From contig NZ_JACHWS010000006.1 of assembly GCF_014191505.1 (NCBI RefSeq), positions 34,285 through 98,284 of the forward strand: a stretch of DNA of 64,000 nucleotides, in the 5' to 3' direction. Shown piece by piece: positions 17,798-26,126 of the stretch (within the stretch, counting starts at the first letter, position 1; every line of letters begins with the position of its first letter). Made by a program: the position numbers and the translations under genes. Under the pieces are notes generated by a model. The model was not told the origin of the DNA. It worked only from the letters and a program-made list of their open reading frames with translations, and did no database searches. Origin of the DNA: Hoyosella altamirensis (GTDB lineage Bacteria; Actinomycetota; Actinomycetes; Mycobacteriales; Mycobacteriaceae).

Positions 17798-19238
17798 GGC
17801 GTGTCATGACAAGTGTGTAAGTCCTGGGTGGGTCAAGATCGGCTGGTGTGAGGACCGGTCAGGAAGGACACCTTGTGGCAGAGAAGATATCGGCTGGTGA
17901 GAAGGTGGTGCCCCCGGTGCTGGCGGGCGATGGGGGTGCCGCGCGGCTGCTGGCGCAGGTTTTGCCGGAGGAGAAGATTGATTCTCTTATTCAGGAGGCG
18001 AAATCTTCCGGGACGCCGCTTGATGGTGTGGATGGCCTGCTGAATCACATGACCAGGGCGGTGCTGGAGCGGGTTCTGGATGTGGAAATGACTGAGCATC
18101 TTGGTTACGAGACTGGTGACCCGGCCGGGCGCGGCACGGGTAATTCCCGGAATGGGAAAAACACGAAAACTGTTTCCACACATAATGGGCCCGTTGAGAT
18201 TTCGGTGCCGCGTGACCGTCAGGGCAGTTTCGAGCCGAGGATCGTGCCGAAACGCAAGCGGCGGACGGGCAGCATCGAGGAGATGATCCTGTCGCTGTAC
18301 TCGCGCGGTATGACCACCCGTGATATCGAGGCGCACCTGAAGGAGGTGTACGGTGTCTCCGCATCCCGGGAGCTGATCTCGAAGGTCACCGACGTGGTCG
18401 AGGACGAGATCCGGCAGTGGCAGTCCCGCCCGCTCGATGAGGTGTACCCGATCCTGTACGTCGACGGGATCCGCATCAAAGTCCGCGACAACGGCATCGT
18501 GTCCACCAAGGTGGCGTACCTGGCCATCGGTGTGGACACCGATGGGTTCAAGCATGCCCTGGGCTGCTGGATCGCGGATAGCGAGGCGGCGCGCTTCTGG
18601 CAGAAAGTCGTCACCGATCTGCGCAACCGCGGCGTGCGTGACATCCTCATCGCCTGCTGCGACGGCCTGACCGGGCTGCCCGACGCGATCCGCTCGGTGT
18701 TCCCCGATACCACGGTTCAGACATGTGTCGTGCATGTCCTGCGCAATGCGATACGGTTCGTCTCTCACGATGACCGCAAGAGGGTCGCCGCAGCGATGCG
18801 GCGGATCTACACCGCCCCGAACCTCGAGGGCGCCGAGCTCGCGCTGAAAGAATTCCGGAAACAATTCGGTGATAAATACCCAGGCGCCGTGGATGTGTGG
18901 GAACTGGCGTGGGAGGAATTCATTCCATTCCTCGACTATCCAGCCGAGCTGAGAAAAGTCGTGTACACGACAAATATGATCGAATCGATCAATTTCCAGC
19001 TCCGGAAAATAACGAAGAACCGGGGGCATTTCCCGGACAATGATGCCGCGATGAAGCTGTTCTACCTGGGATTACGAAACATCTCTAGCTGGCGTGGCGG
19101 CACGTCCGGCACTGCGACACCCGGCTGGAAAATCGCCCTCAACACACTGGCGAGAACCTTCCCGGGAAGACTGAAATTCTGATAGCGTAAAAACGGACGT
19201 AAGTCATCTAGAACTTACACAGAAATCGTGACAGGCCC
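17798..19238 (+). mobile_element. IS256-family insertion sequence
   Basis: About 1441 bp flanked by the 8-bp direct repeat GCGGGGGG (17790-17797 and 19239-19246). Imperfect terminal inverted repeats share the pattern GGGC-TGTCA-GA...TGTGTAAGT over about 30 bp. It carries one mutator-type transposase in the orientation of the host gene. The G-run makes the exact edge uncertain by one base. Confidence 0.9.
17875..19182 (+). CDS. IS256-family (mutator-type) DDE transposase
   Basis: 435 residues from GTG 17875, with AGGAAGGA upstream; the frame opens at 17848. DDE residues are visible in YVDGIRIKVRD, IACCDGLTGLP and TTNMIESINFQLRK, with the family signature VHVLRNAIRFV and a zinc-like C-x2-H pattern between them. 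Full family length and intact terminal repeats suggest the element is still capable of transposition. It interrupts the response regulator gene. Confidence 0.92.
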   Translation: MAEKISAGEKVVPPVLAGDGGAARLLAQVLPEEKIDSLIQEAKSSGTPLDGVDGLLNHMTRAVLERVLDVEMTEHLGYETGDPAGRGTGNSRNGKNTKTVSTHNGPVEISVPRDRQGSFEPRIVPKRKRRTGSIEEMILSLYSRGMTTRDIEAHLKEVYGVSASRELISKVTDVVEDEIRQWQSRPLDEVYPILYVDGIRIKVRDNGIVSTKVAYLAIGVDTDGFKHALGCWIADSEAARFWQKVVTDLRNRGVRDILIACCDGLTGLPDAIRSVFPDTTVQTCVVHVLRNAIRFVSHDDRKRVAAAMRRIYTAPNLEGAELALKEFRKQFGDKYPGAVDVWELAWEEFIPFLDYPAELRKVVYTTNMIESINFQLRKITKNRGHFPDNDAAMKLFYLGLRNISSWRGGTSGTATPGWKIALNTLARTFPGRLKF

Positions 19239-19702
19239 GCGGGGGGCTCAACCGTGCCGGTGGTGGTGCTGACAGCGAAAGACGCCGTCCTTGACCGTGT
19301 CACCACTCTCAACGCCGGAGCCGATGACTACCTGGTCAAACCGTTCAGTTTCGCGGAACTGCTCGCCCGCATCCGGGCGCGACTGCGCTCCGCACCCGCC
19401 GCTACGGACCCGACAGTGCTGACTGCGGGCAGGATCCGGATCGATCTGGCTCGGCGGCGCTGCTGGACCGGGGACCGCCCCGTCGAGTTGACGAACCGTG
19501 AGTTCCGGTTGCTGGAAGTGTTCATGCGCCATCCCGGGCACGTGCTCTCCCATGCGCAGCTGCTTGACCTGGCGTGGGGGTACTCGCACGACCCCGTCTC
19601 GAATATCGTCGAGGTTTACATCAGCTACCTGCGCAAGAAGATCGGCGCGGACACCATCGAAACAGTCCGCGGCGGTGGCTACCGGCTCGTGGACGGCAGC
19701 GC

Positions 19703-21121
19703 GTGAAATCACTGCGCATCCGGCTGCCGCTGATCGCGGCCGCGATCCTCGCCAGCAGTCTCGCGCTTGCGGTGCTGCTCGCTTACCAGCTGCTCAGCCT
19801 GGTCGGTCAGCGTGATCTCGATCAGGCGCTGCAGCGCGAACTCAACCGGTTCACGCTCGCGCTCACCGAATACTCCGAAGAACACCGCGAACCAGACGGG
19901 GTGATCTCGGCGGAGACGCTGCGCAACGCTGTCAATGACTACTACCGGCTCAACCCCGGCAGTGATACTTACCTCACCGTAATCCGGCTCGGTAACTCGG
20001 TGTTCGTGTCTCCCGCACCGCCCGCTCAACTGACTGACCTCAGTGACCGGCTCGCAATACCCCCCAACGCGGGCACCGGATTTGAAACCCTCGACAGCCA
20101 GGCAGGGACGCTTCGAGCTGTGCAGGCACCCATCACCGTCAACGGTGAGACCGCCGGATCCGCGCAAGTGGTGGGTGCCCTCGATCCGATCTCTGACCAG
20201 ACTTCCCAGTCGCTGGTCTGGCTGGGTATTGTCGCCGCGATCAGTCTGGTGACCGGCGGAACGGCCCTGTCAATTGTGATCACCCGGACCCTCGCACCGC
20301 TGCGTGATCTCGCCGCGACCGCGCAGCAGACCGGTCAGCTCCACGACCTTGACGCACGAGTGCCGCAACCCGCCCGCCGCGACGAGATCGGCATCCTCGC
20401 CGAGGAATTCAACCGGATGCTTGACCGTCTGCAGGGCGCGGCGCAGGCACAAACCGACTTCATGGCACGCGTCTCCCACGAGCTGCGCACACCCATCACG
20501 ATCGCGCGCGGGCACACCGAAACCCTCGAGTACAGTCCTACCACCGACCCTCGCAGGATCCAGCACACTGCCGCTATCGTGCGCGAAGAAATCGACCGGA
20601 TCGCCGGGCTCGTCGAGGACCTGTTCGCCCTCGCCCGCGCTGACCAGCCAAACTTCATCGCGCCCGAACCCGTCGCGCTGCCCCAGTTCTTCCGCGACCT
20701 CACCACCCGAGCGGCGGGACTGCAGCTGACCGGAGTGAACATCCTCCCGCCTCCAGGCGTCACTATCAACGCCGACCCCACCCGGCTGAGCCAGGCGATC
20801 CTCAACCTGCTGCGCAACGCCGCGATTCACACCCCCGACGGCACCATAATCACCCTCACCGCCCACGCAGATGCTCATGACGTGCAGTTCATTGTCACCG
20901 ACGACGGACCCGGAATACCGTCCGCGCTGCTCCGCGACATCACTGAGCCTTACGTGCGCGGGCCACGCCCGCCGCACCACGATTCCACCGGGCTCGGACT
21001 CGCCGTGGTCAATGAAATAGCCCGCGCCCACCACGGAGAACTCCGGATCACCAGCACCCCATCCGGAACCACCGCCACCATCAGCCTTCCACGACGGGCA
21101 ACTCCGGCCAGCCCCGCGTGA
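19703..21121 (+). CDS. Sensor histidine kinase
   Basis: 472 residues from GTG 19703, overlapping the regulator stop by GTGA; the longer frame upstream lies in that gene. Transmembrane helices at about 9-33 and 170-193 bracket an extracytoplasmic sensor. Then come HAMP (about 194-245), HisKA with phosphoacceptor His259 (RVSHELRTP), and HATPase with N372 (NLLRNAAIH), DDGPGIP (400-406) and GLGLAVV. The kinase is intact but its partner regulator is disrupted, so the pathway is probably silent unless the element excises or phosphotransfer goes elsewhere. Confidence 0.92.
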   Translation: MKSLRIRLPLIAAAILASSLALAVLLAYQLLSLVGQRDLDQALQRELNRFTLALTEYSEEHREPDGVISAETLRNAVNDYYRLNPGSDTYLTVIRLGNSVFVSPAPPAQLTDLSDRLAIPPNAGTGFETLDSQAGTLRAVQAPITVNGETAGSAQVVGALDPISDQTSQSLVWLGIVAAISLVTGGTALSIVITRTLAPLRDLAATAQQTGQLHDLDARVPQPARRDEIGILAEEFNRMLDRLQGAAQAQTDFMARVSHELRTPITIARGHTETLEYSPTTDPRRIQHTAAIVREEIDRIAGLVEDLFALARADQPNFIAPEPVALPQFFRDLTTRAAGLQLTGVNILPPPGVTINADPTRLSQAILNLLRNAAIHTPDGTIITLTAHADAHDVQFIVTDDGPGIPSALLRDITEPYVRGPRPPHHDSTGLGLAVVNEIARAHHGELRITSTPSGTTATISLPRRATPASPA

Positions 21122-21180
21122 ACGCAGCCCAATGACGCCTGCGCGGGTGAAAGCACCAGGTGGCGGCAGCGCAGGCGAGG

Positions 21181-21362
21181 GGTGCCCGCACTAGCTTTGC
21201 CCAGCAACCAGTGCGGGCGCAGAAGCACAGCTTGCCGCGACCTGATCGATCCGTCCGTGCCAGACTGGCATCCCCCGTGCCCGGGAAGCGCGAACTCGTA
21301 CACGACCTCCAGCCAAGTTTCCTCCTGCCTGCGCACGTACCCGTGTGCCTCCAGACAGGCGC
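21181..21362 (-). repeat. Inverted repeat, right copy (partner at 10254-10428)
   Basis: Reverse-complement copy of the left repeat: 74 bp at 21289-21362 with about five differences, and a hairpin with GCCCGCAC/GTGCGGGC arms at 21183-21219. It begins 60 bp after the kinase stop. In copy and hairpin the order is conserved, so the whole ~180-bp unit was duplicated. Confidence 0.7.
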
Positions 21363-21390
21363 ACCCGGCAGCGATGCAATCCGGGGCGTA

Positions 21391-21588
21391 ACCCCGGTGT
21401 TCGCGTCATCAAGCAGCAGCCAGGCCGCCACCGCCAGCAACTACACCGATGCGTTCACCAGCGCGTACGACGCCTACAACCACATGTTCATGACCGCCGA
21501 AGTTCTCGCGGGCGGAATTGTCGCGTTTATGGGCGAGGCGATGCCAGAAGGCGGCGTCGAAACCGGAGGTGGTGGAACCGCAAAGTAA
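21391..21588 (+). pseudogene. C-terminal fragment of an unrecognised protein
   Basis: A frame reading TPVFASSSSSQAATASNYTD, then MTAEVLAGGIVAFMGEAMP and a Gly-rich tail ends at 21588. It has no start of its own and joins repeat sequence upstream. The hydrophobic AEVLAGGIVAFMG part suggests a membrane or secreted protein; its position just before a sortase remnant is suggestive but no more. Confidence 0.35.
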
Positions 21589-21677
21589 CCACCCAATCGT
21601 TGCGCGGATCTAGCCGAGCTTTCCACTCCTTCACCCGGCTGGGCCCGCGTGGCTCTCCATCTGACGGGATCCGTCAC

Positions 21678-21749
21678 ATGCCTCGACGAATCGTGCTCCA
21701 CCTGTTGGCGCTCGCACTTGTCGCGGGCTGCGGGAGCGCCGGTGAATGG
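21678..21749 (+). pseudogene. Signal-peptide start of a disrupted sortase-like gene
   Basis: ATG 21678 begins MPRRIVLHLLALALVAGCGS, a lipoprotein-type signal sequence that is cut by the IS3-family element starting near 21750. The matching 3' end is proposed at 24235-24336 beyond two nested elements; many actinobacterial class F sortases start with such a leader. Confidence 0.5.
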
Positions 21750-21815
21750 TGTGCTCCCCTCCGATTGGTCCGGCTGTTATGTGAGTCCTTCTGATTTCAT
21801 AGAAGGCTGGACATT

Positions 21816-22097
21816 ATGGCTGGACGGAAACGTCATTCCCCGGAGGAGATCATCCGTAAGTTGCGCAAAGCTGATGAGCTCGCGGCGCGGGATACGGACG
21901 TGGATGAGATTGCGCGTCAGCTCGGGATCTCGACCGCCACGTTGTACAACTGGCGCAAACAGTACGGCGGCATGAAAGCCGACGACGCGAAGCGGCTCAA
22001 AGAGCTTGACGCGGAGAACAAGCGCTTGAAGCGGCTGCTTGCGGAGGCGGAGCTGGAGAAGGACGCGTTGCGGGAGATCGCGCGGGGAAACTTCTAG
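21816..22097 (+). CDS. IS3-family orfA (HTH protein)
   Basis: 93 residues from ATG 21816. An HTH (RKLRKADELAARDTDVDEIARQLGISTATLYNWRKQYGG) is followed by a leucine-zipper helix (DAKRLKELDAENKRLKRLLAEAELEKDALREI). OrfA binds the element ends and is fused to orfB by a -1 frameshift to make the active transposase. Confidence 0.88.
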   Translation: MAGRKRHSPEEIIRKLRKADELAARDTDVDEIARQLGISTATLYNWRKQYGGMKADDAKRLKELDAENKRLKRLLAEAELEKDALREIARGNF

Positions 22098-22099
22098 GC

Positions 22100-22935
22100 C
22101 CGGCGGCGAAGCGGCGGGCCGTGACGATCGTTTGGGGTTATCGGAGCGGCTCGCGTGCCGCGTTGCCGGGCAGCATCGTTCGACCCAGCGCAAACCACCT
22201 GCGGACCAGACGCCTGCCGATCCGGATTCTGGTGTGCGGCAATGGCTGCGTGACTGGGCGAAATCTCACCCCCGCAAGGGCTACCGGCGGGCGTGGGCGG
22301 CGCTGCGGGCAGAGGGCATGGTCATTAATCGCAAGAAAGTGCACCGGCTGTGGCGGGAGGAAGGACTGCGAGTCGCGCAGCGGAGGCGCAGACGCAAACG
22401 TGTCGGCGCACCGCCGGTACCGATCACCGAAGCCATGGCACCGAATGAGGTGTGGGCCATCGACTTCCAATTTGACACCACCGCCGACGGATGCACCTTC
22501 AAAATCGCGTCAACGGTCGACGAACACACCCGGGAATCGCTGCTCAACATCGTCGGCCGGTCGATCACCGCCGACGATCTGATCGTCGCGCTGACCGCCG
22601 TGATCGCGCGCCGCGGCACCGCCCCAACAGTGCTGCGCTGCGACAACGGCCCGGAACTGATCTCCCGGGCACTCAACAACTTCTGCGAGGGCAGGATCGG
22701 CATCGCCTACATCCCGCCCGCAAGCCCCTGGTGCAACGGTCATATCGAATCATTCAACAACCGGCTGCGCGACGAATGCCTCAACCTCAACGTATTCCAC
22801 AGCATCCTCGAAGCACGGGTCGTCATCGGCGACTGGAAGCAAACATATAACCTCACCCACCGGCACTCGGCGCTGAACTACCTCACACCAATCGAGTACG
22901 CTGCAACCTGTCAACCCCAAACCAAGGCCGCATAA
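22100..22935 (+). pseudogene. IS3-family orfB, probably frameshifted near its start
   Basis: The integrase core is intact in one frame: WAIDFQFDTTADG, VLRCDNGPELIS and SPWCNGHIESFNNRLRDE supply the DDE residues. The normal beginning of orfB (PAAKRRAV) lies in a different frame, at 22100, and the switch to RLGLSERLACRV occurs near 22125 without a recognised slippery site. A small indel there would disable the fused transposase; the frame opening at 22039 is an artefact of overlap. Confidence 0.65.
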
Positions 22936-22972
22936 CGCCTGGTGGGGTTGACCCCGTTTGGTGGACATCGGT

Positions 22973-23864
22973 TTAAGCGGCTTGAACCGCTGGGATCATG
23001 AGTTGCTGCTCGAACGTTACCGGGCTGATCATCCCGAGCCGTGTGTGCCGGCGACGCCGGTTGTAGACCCGTTCGATCCAGTCCCCGGTCGCAAGCTTCG
23101 CCGCAGCCTTGGCCGGCCACGAATGCCGATCGTAGAACTCGGTTTTCAGAGTGGACCAGAACGATTCCTGCTGAGCGTTGTCCCAGCACACCCCGGTCCG
23201 GCCGGCCGAGAGCCGCACCCCGAGCTCGCCGACCACGCCTGGCCAGCTGCGCCGAGGTGTACTGACAGCCGCGGTCCGCATGCAAGATCACCCCGGCCAC
23301 GTCCCGGCCCCGCAGTGCGACCGCCCGGCGCAGCGCGGTCTCCACCAGATCAGTGCGCATGTGGTCCTCAATCGCCCAGCCGAGTACCCGCCGCGAGCAG
23401 CCATCGCGGACCGCGCACAGATACAGCCAGCCCTGCCCGGTGGCCAGGTACGTGATGTCCGAGGTCCAGACCGCATCAAGCTGCCCGCGGTCGAAGTCGC
23501 GGTTCACCAAATCCGGGAGCGAGTGCGCGGACTCGCCGGCAAGCGTCGTCACTGGTCGCCACCTGGCCGGGCTGATGCCTTGAATACCATTGTGTCGCAT
23601 GATTTTCGCGACGGTCTTGCGAGACACGGTTTCACCGTCATCGCGCAGGTCGGCCAGGATTCTGGGCGCACCGTTAACCCCGTCGGATGCGATGTGCGCA
23701 TCAACAATCTTCGTGTTGAGTTCTGCACGGCGCTGAGCTCGCGGGCCGGGCTCGCTGGCCTGGCGCTGTTTCCACGCGTAGTAGCCGGAGCGGGACACCC
23801 CGAGCAGTTCGGCCATGCGGGTGATACCGAAGCTCGCCTTCTCCACGTCCATCAGCGTGAACAT
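22973..23864 (-). pseudogene. IS3-family orfB with a frameshift
   Basis: The first ~205 residues (ITRMAELLGVSRSGYYAW, WTSDITYLATGQGWLYL, HADRGCQYTSAQLA) are in one frame. The correct C-terminal part (GVCWDNAQQESFWSTLKTEF with the catalytic Glu) is in another, ending at 22973. The break is at about 23247-23255, explained by one extra base after the SAQLA codons. The transposase is therefore inactive unless the shift is a sequencing error. Confidence 0.85.
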
Positions 23865-23866
23865 GG

Positions 23867-24211
23867 CTACCGGTTCTGGTTCTCGGTCGCGAAGAAGGCG
23901 GCCGCTTTTTTCAGAAACTCGCGGTCCATCCGCAGCTCGGTGACCTCGCGGCGCAGCCGTTCGAGCTCGGCACGTTCATCGGCATCCAGCGCCGGTGGCG
24001 GGTCGTCCATCTTCGCCCGCTCGATCGCGACCCACCGGCCCAGCAGGGCTTCGCCCACGCCGATCTCTTTAGCGACGTGTGCAATCGGGCGGCCGGTGTC
24101 GATCACCAGATGCGCGGCATCACGCCGGTACGCCGCGGTGTAGCTCTTGCGTTTACTCCCACAGGAACATCCTCCTGCCAGGCATGCCTGGCCATCAAGG
24201 ACGTCCACCAA
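23867..24211 (-). CDS. IS3-family orfA of element 2
   Basis: Up to 114 residues. The HTH region SYTAAYRRDAAHLVIDTGRP and VAKEIGVGEALLGRWV is followed by a coiled-coil helix (DERAELERLRREVTELRMDREFLKKAAAFF). The CTGAAAAAAG stretch (minus strand, about 23905-23915) is a typical A-AAA-AAG slippery site for making the OrfAB fusion. The start is uncertain because the frame runs to the element end. Confidence 0.82.
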   Translation of the reverse strand: MVDVLDGQACLAGGCSCGSKRKSYTAAYRRDAAHLVIDTGRPIAHVAKEIGVGEALLGRWVAIERAKMDDPPPALDADERAELERLRREVTELRMDREFLKKAAAFFATENQNR

Positions 24212-24234
24212 ACGGGGTCAACCCCACGCCAACC

Positions 24235-24336
24235 GTGGGCCCAGAGTTGCGCCTCATCACCTGCGGCGGCGACTTCGATAATCGAGAACACAGCTACCGA
24301 GACAACATCATCGCATTCGCAGCTATTACCGGCTAA
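24235..24336 (+). pseudogene. C-terminal fragment of a class F-type sortase
   Basis: The frame LRLITCGGDFDNREHSYRDN, then IIAFA and a stop, matches the last strand of sortases: the catalytic Cys in the L-x-TC motif and a downstream Arg followed by DNII/VVFA. Everything upstream is replaced by IS3-family element 2. With the signal-peptide start at 21678 it makes a plausible single sortase gene split by nested insertions. Confidence 0.72.
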
Positions 24337-24356
24337 ACACAGAGAAGAGGCCCAAC

Positions 24357-24466
24357 ATGAAGAGTCAACTACGATTATGGGTCCCCTGACTGCCGCAGCT
24401 GCAATGTTGCTCACCGGATGTGCCAGCCGAACGACCGAATGCCGACAGAGCCTGAGACGGCAATAA
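24357..24466 (+). pseudogene. Broken lipoprotein start
   Basis: ATG 24357 has GAAGAGG upstream and encodes MKSQLRLWVP before a stop. The adjacent frame reads GPLTAAAAMLLTGCAS, a lipoprotein hydrophobic core and lipobox. A one- or two-base slip after codon 7 would join them. Only the leader remains. Confidence 0.45.
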
Positions 24467-24960
24467 CGGTTCCAGTCGAGTCCGCGCATCGGCCACCTGA
24501 CTCCTTACCGAAGCCGCACGGTCGCAGGGCCACGAATCCCGCCTGGCTGCAGCAGGTGTACAGGATCGCTTGGTCCAGGTCGGCAGCCTGCGGCCATGGC
24601 GGTCCCAGCCTCCGCGCTGGCACTTGCCGTTCAGTTGAGCGCATCGAGCATGGGACTGCCTGAATAACGGTGGATCTGGTCTTGGTCTGACACGCCGAGC
24701 AGCCCTGCGGCATGTGGTTCCTGCCCACGTTCACGGGTGTTGAGGGAGTCCATTGAGAGCAAGTGGCTACCACAGCGATCGGCGCCAATCCCCTTATATG
24801 AATGGCGGGCGGGCCGGAGACCACGCGCAGGGGTGGTGTGCGGACTTCCTGGCTCTTGCCCTCTCTGAACAGGCTGGCGAACTGAGCACAATGTTGATTG
24901 ATAATTGTTGTACCAATTCATTAATTCAAGTGGACTCGCCACAAGGGCGTGTGGATTGGC
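24467..24960. other. Gene-poor stretch
   Basis: No convincing gene. A minus-strand frame (24631-24942) contains LNTRERGQEPHAAGLLGVSD without a recognised family or start. An AT-rich patch at 24890-24930 contrasts with the surroundings and may mark a junction. Confidence 0.35.
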
Positions 24961-25239
24961 TCATCTGTTCTTTCCGAGCCACGCTGTGAGGGCCTCGTTG
25001 GTGATGTCGCGGATCTTCATGTCCTTATCGACTGCAGCCGGGCGTACCTCCCTGAGAAGTTCCGGCGTGATCCGCGTGCTGAACGGCACGAGCATCTTCG
25101 CGGCTGCCGGTGCCGTGACGGTGGACTTAGGAGCAGGCTTTGTCGCAGGTGTCGGCTCTGGCGCAAGCGGATGGCTCTTCCGAGGTGCCTTCTGCAGCCT
25201 GGCGCCGAACGCGCTGACTGGCTCCTTGCGTGCGGGCAT
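24961..25239 (-). CDS. Small RHH-like partition/regulatory protein after parA
   Basis: 92 residues from ATG 25239, whose A overlaps the last base of the parA stop (TAATG). A Pro/Ala/Lys-rich N-terminal half is followed by a ribbon-helix-helix-like tail (LVPFSTRITPELLREVRPAAVDKDMKIRDITNEALTAWL). Small DNA-binding proteins directly after parA act as centromere-binding adaptors on actinobacterial plasmids. With parA reduced to its tail the pair cannot function as a partition system unless another ParA is present. Confidence 0.65.
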   Translation of the reverse strand: MPARKEPVSAFGARLQKAPRKSHPLAPEPTPATKPAPKSTVTAPAAAKMLVPFSTRITPELLREVRPAAVDKDMKIRDITNEALTAWLGKNR

Positions 25240-25350
25240 TACTTACTGCCTCCATTCGTGATCCTTGGCAGATGCACATCGAACGCCGCGATGAGATCAG
25301 CCGCGCGGCTGCCGTATGAGTGGATCGGCTCGCGGGCACCCACGCTTCCG
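25239..25350 (-). pseudogene. parA: C-terminal fragment of a ParA-type ATPase
   Basis: The minus-strand frame SVGAREPIHSYGSRAADLIA...FDVHLPRI ends at a stop overlapping the next gene. This is the usual ending of plasmid ParA proteins (the VGAR-PIH motif after the last strand). Walker motifs and everything upstream are gone; the sequence before it belongs to a rightward toxin/antitoxin region. Confidence 0.65.
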
Positions 25351-25477
25351 CGATGACGGTGCGGAGTGGAATGCGAATACAAGGTGGTTAACGCATCTGC
25401 ACCGCCCGAGCCCGCCGCTGGGTGGTGGCCGTCCCTTCCAGGTGTTCAAATGTAGTCACTTGTAATACATTGATTCT

Positions 25478-25783
25478 GTGGCGGAACTCTTCGATCTGGA
25501 CCTTCTTGATGGAGACGACCCGTTCGAGATCGACGTTCAAGCCGCACACCTGTTCAAACATCCCCGCCTGGGCATCGAGGACATCCACGAGGTCTGGGCA
25601 TCCGACCCCATGTTTTATCCCGCAAAACCACCCGCGCACTGGCTGATGGTCGCCGAGGTCCATGGCCAGATCCTCATGGTCCCCCTCGCCCCATCCCGAG
25701 ACGCAAACCCCGCAAAATGCCGCCCCATCGGCTGCTACCAAGCATCCAAACACCTCGCCGACCAGTACCGGAGAGACCGATGA
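25478..25783 (+). CDS. BrnT-like toxin
   Basis: 101 residues from GTG 25478. The protein starts ELFDLDLLDGDDP, contains LFKHPRLGIEDIHEVWASDPMFY and a beta-rich VHGQILMVPL, and ends with CYQASKHLADQYRRD: the length and order of BrnT-type RelE-fold RNases, although identity to the classic family is not strong. Its stop overlaps the RHH antitoxin start (ATGA), the toxin-first order of BrnT/BrnA. Likely an mRNA-cleaving toxin; not proven. Confidence 0.6.
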   Translation: MAELFDLDLLDGDDPFEIDVQAAHLFKHPRLGIEDIHEVWASDPMFYPAKPPAHWLMVAEVHGQILMVPLAPSRDANPAKCRPIGCYQASKHLADQYRRDR

Positions 25784-26001
25784 ACCAGCCCATGACCCCC
25801 GACGAGGAATACGACTTCTACGCCCGCGCCGAGAACCAGGAACCCCAAGGCCCCGGACGGCGCCGGCTGACGGCTACGGTGCCGGTTCGCTTCCCAGCCG
25901 ACCTGCTGGAGAAGATCCGCGCAGCAGCTGCTGCCGACGACCGGTCCGTCTCAGCCTGGATTCGCCGCGCCGTCGAGCACGAACTCCGCGATTCCGCCTA
26001 A
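25780..26001 (+). CDS. BrnA-like ribbon-helix-helix antitoxin
   Basis: 73 residues from ATG 25780, coupled to the toxin by a 4-nt overlap. The C-terminal RHH domain is clear: TATVPVRFPADLLEKIRAAAAADDRSVSAWIRRAVEHEL, with the beta strand, first helix and DxRS-SAWIR second helix. The N-terminal DEEYDFYARAENQEP would neutralise the toxin. It probably autoregulates the pair. Confidence 0.75.
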   Translation: MNQPMTPDEEYDFYARAENQEPQGPGRRRLTATVPVRFPADLLEKIRAAAAADDRSVSAWIRRAVEHELRDSA

Positions 26002-26126
26002 AGCGCTCACGAGTCCCGACGCCCGCGCGGTCGCACATCCAGGTATACAAGAACCCACGCAGACACCGCTACCGCCTTATATCGGAAACGACCGTCTGCG
26101 CGGGACCCGCCCGCAGCCCCCTTCGA
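26002..26126. other. Possible resolution (res) region of the serine recombinase
   Basis: The 125 bp before the resolvase start are non-coding. Resolvases usually act on sites of this size directly upstream of their gene. A core-like TTATATCGG occurs at 26078-26086, but subsites could not be defined by eye. Confidence 0.3.

Larger units (their letters stand above)
17586..19706 (+). pseudogene. OmpR/PhoB-type response regulator split by an IS256-family element
   Basis: The receiver domain begins at GTG 17586 (LVIEDEP; phosphoacceptor Asp52 in VLDLMLP) and breaks at LRRLRAGG. It resumes at 19247 with STVPVVVLTAKDAV, ADDYLVKPF and a winged-helix DNA-binding domain (LTNREFRLLEVFMRHPG, VEVYISYLRKKI, VRGGGYRL). 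Removing the element and one 8-bp duplication restores one continuous 223-residue frame, so the insertion is a clean, recent transposition. GTG 19254 could start a stub lacking the phosphorylation site. The kinase GTG overlaps its stop. Confidence 0.92.
21750..22942 (+). mobile_element. IS3-family element 1, right end missing
   Basis: The left end is near TGTGCTCCCCTCCG (21750). Two overlapping orfs follow, but the sequence reaches element 2 only 7-13 nt after the orfB stop, with no matching inverted end. Element 2 therefore truncated it. Confidence 0.7.
22949..24220 (-). mobile_element. IS3-family element 2
   Basis: About 1272 bp read leftwards. Terminal inverted repeats TGACCCCGTTTGGTGGAC-TC occur at 22949-22969 and 24200-24220; matching continues outward for six more bases (TGGGGT/ACCCCA). 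It carries orfA and a frameshifted orfB. No 3-bp target duplication was seen, so the insertion site has been altered. A solitary copy of its end is at 1191-1216. Confidence 0.82.

Noticed and set aside
24631..24942. Minus-strand 103-codon gene
   Set aside because: No ribosome site, no recognised family, and it spans an AT-rich junction.
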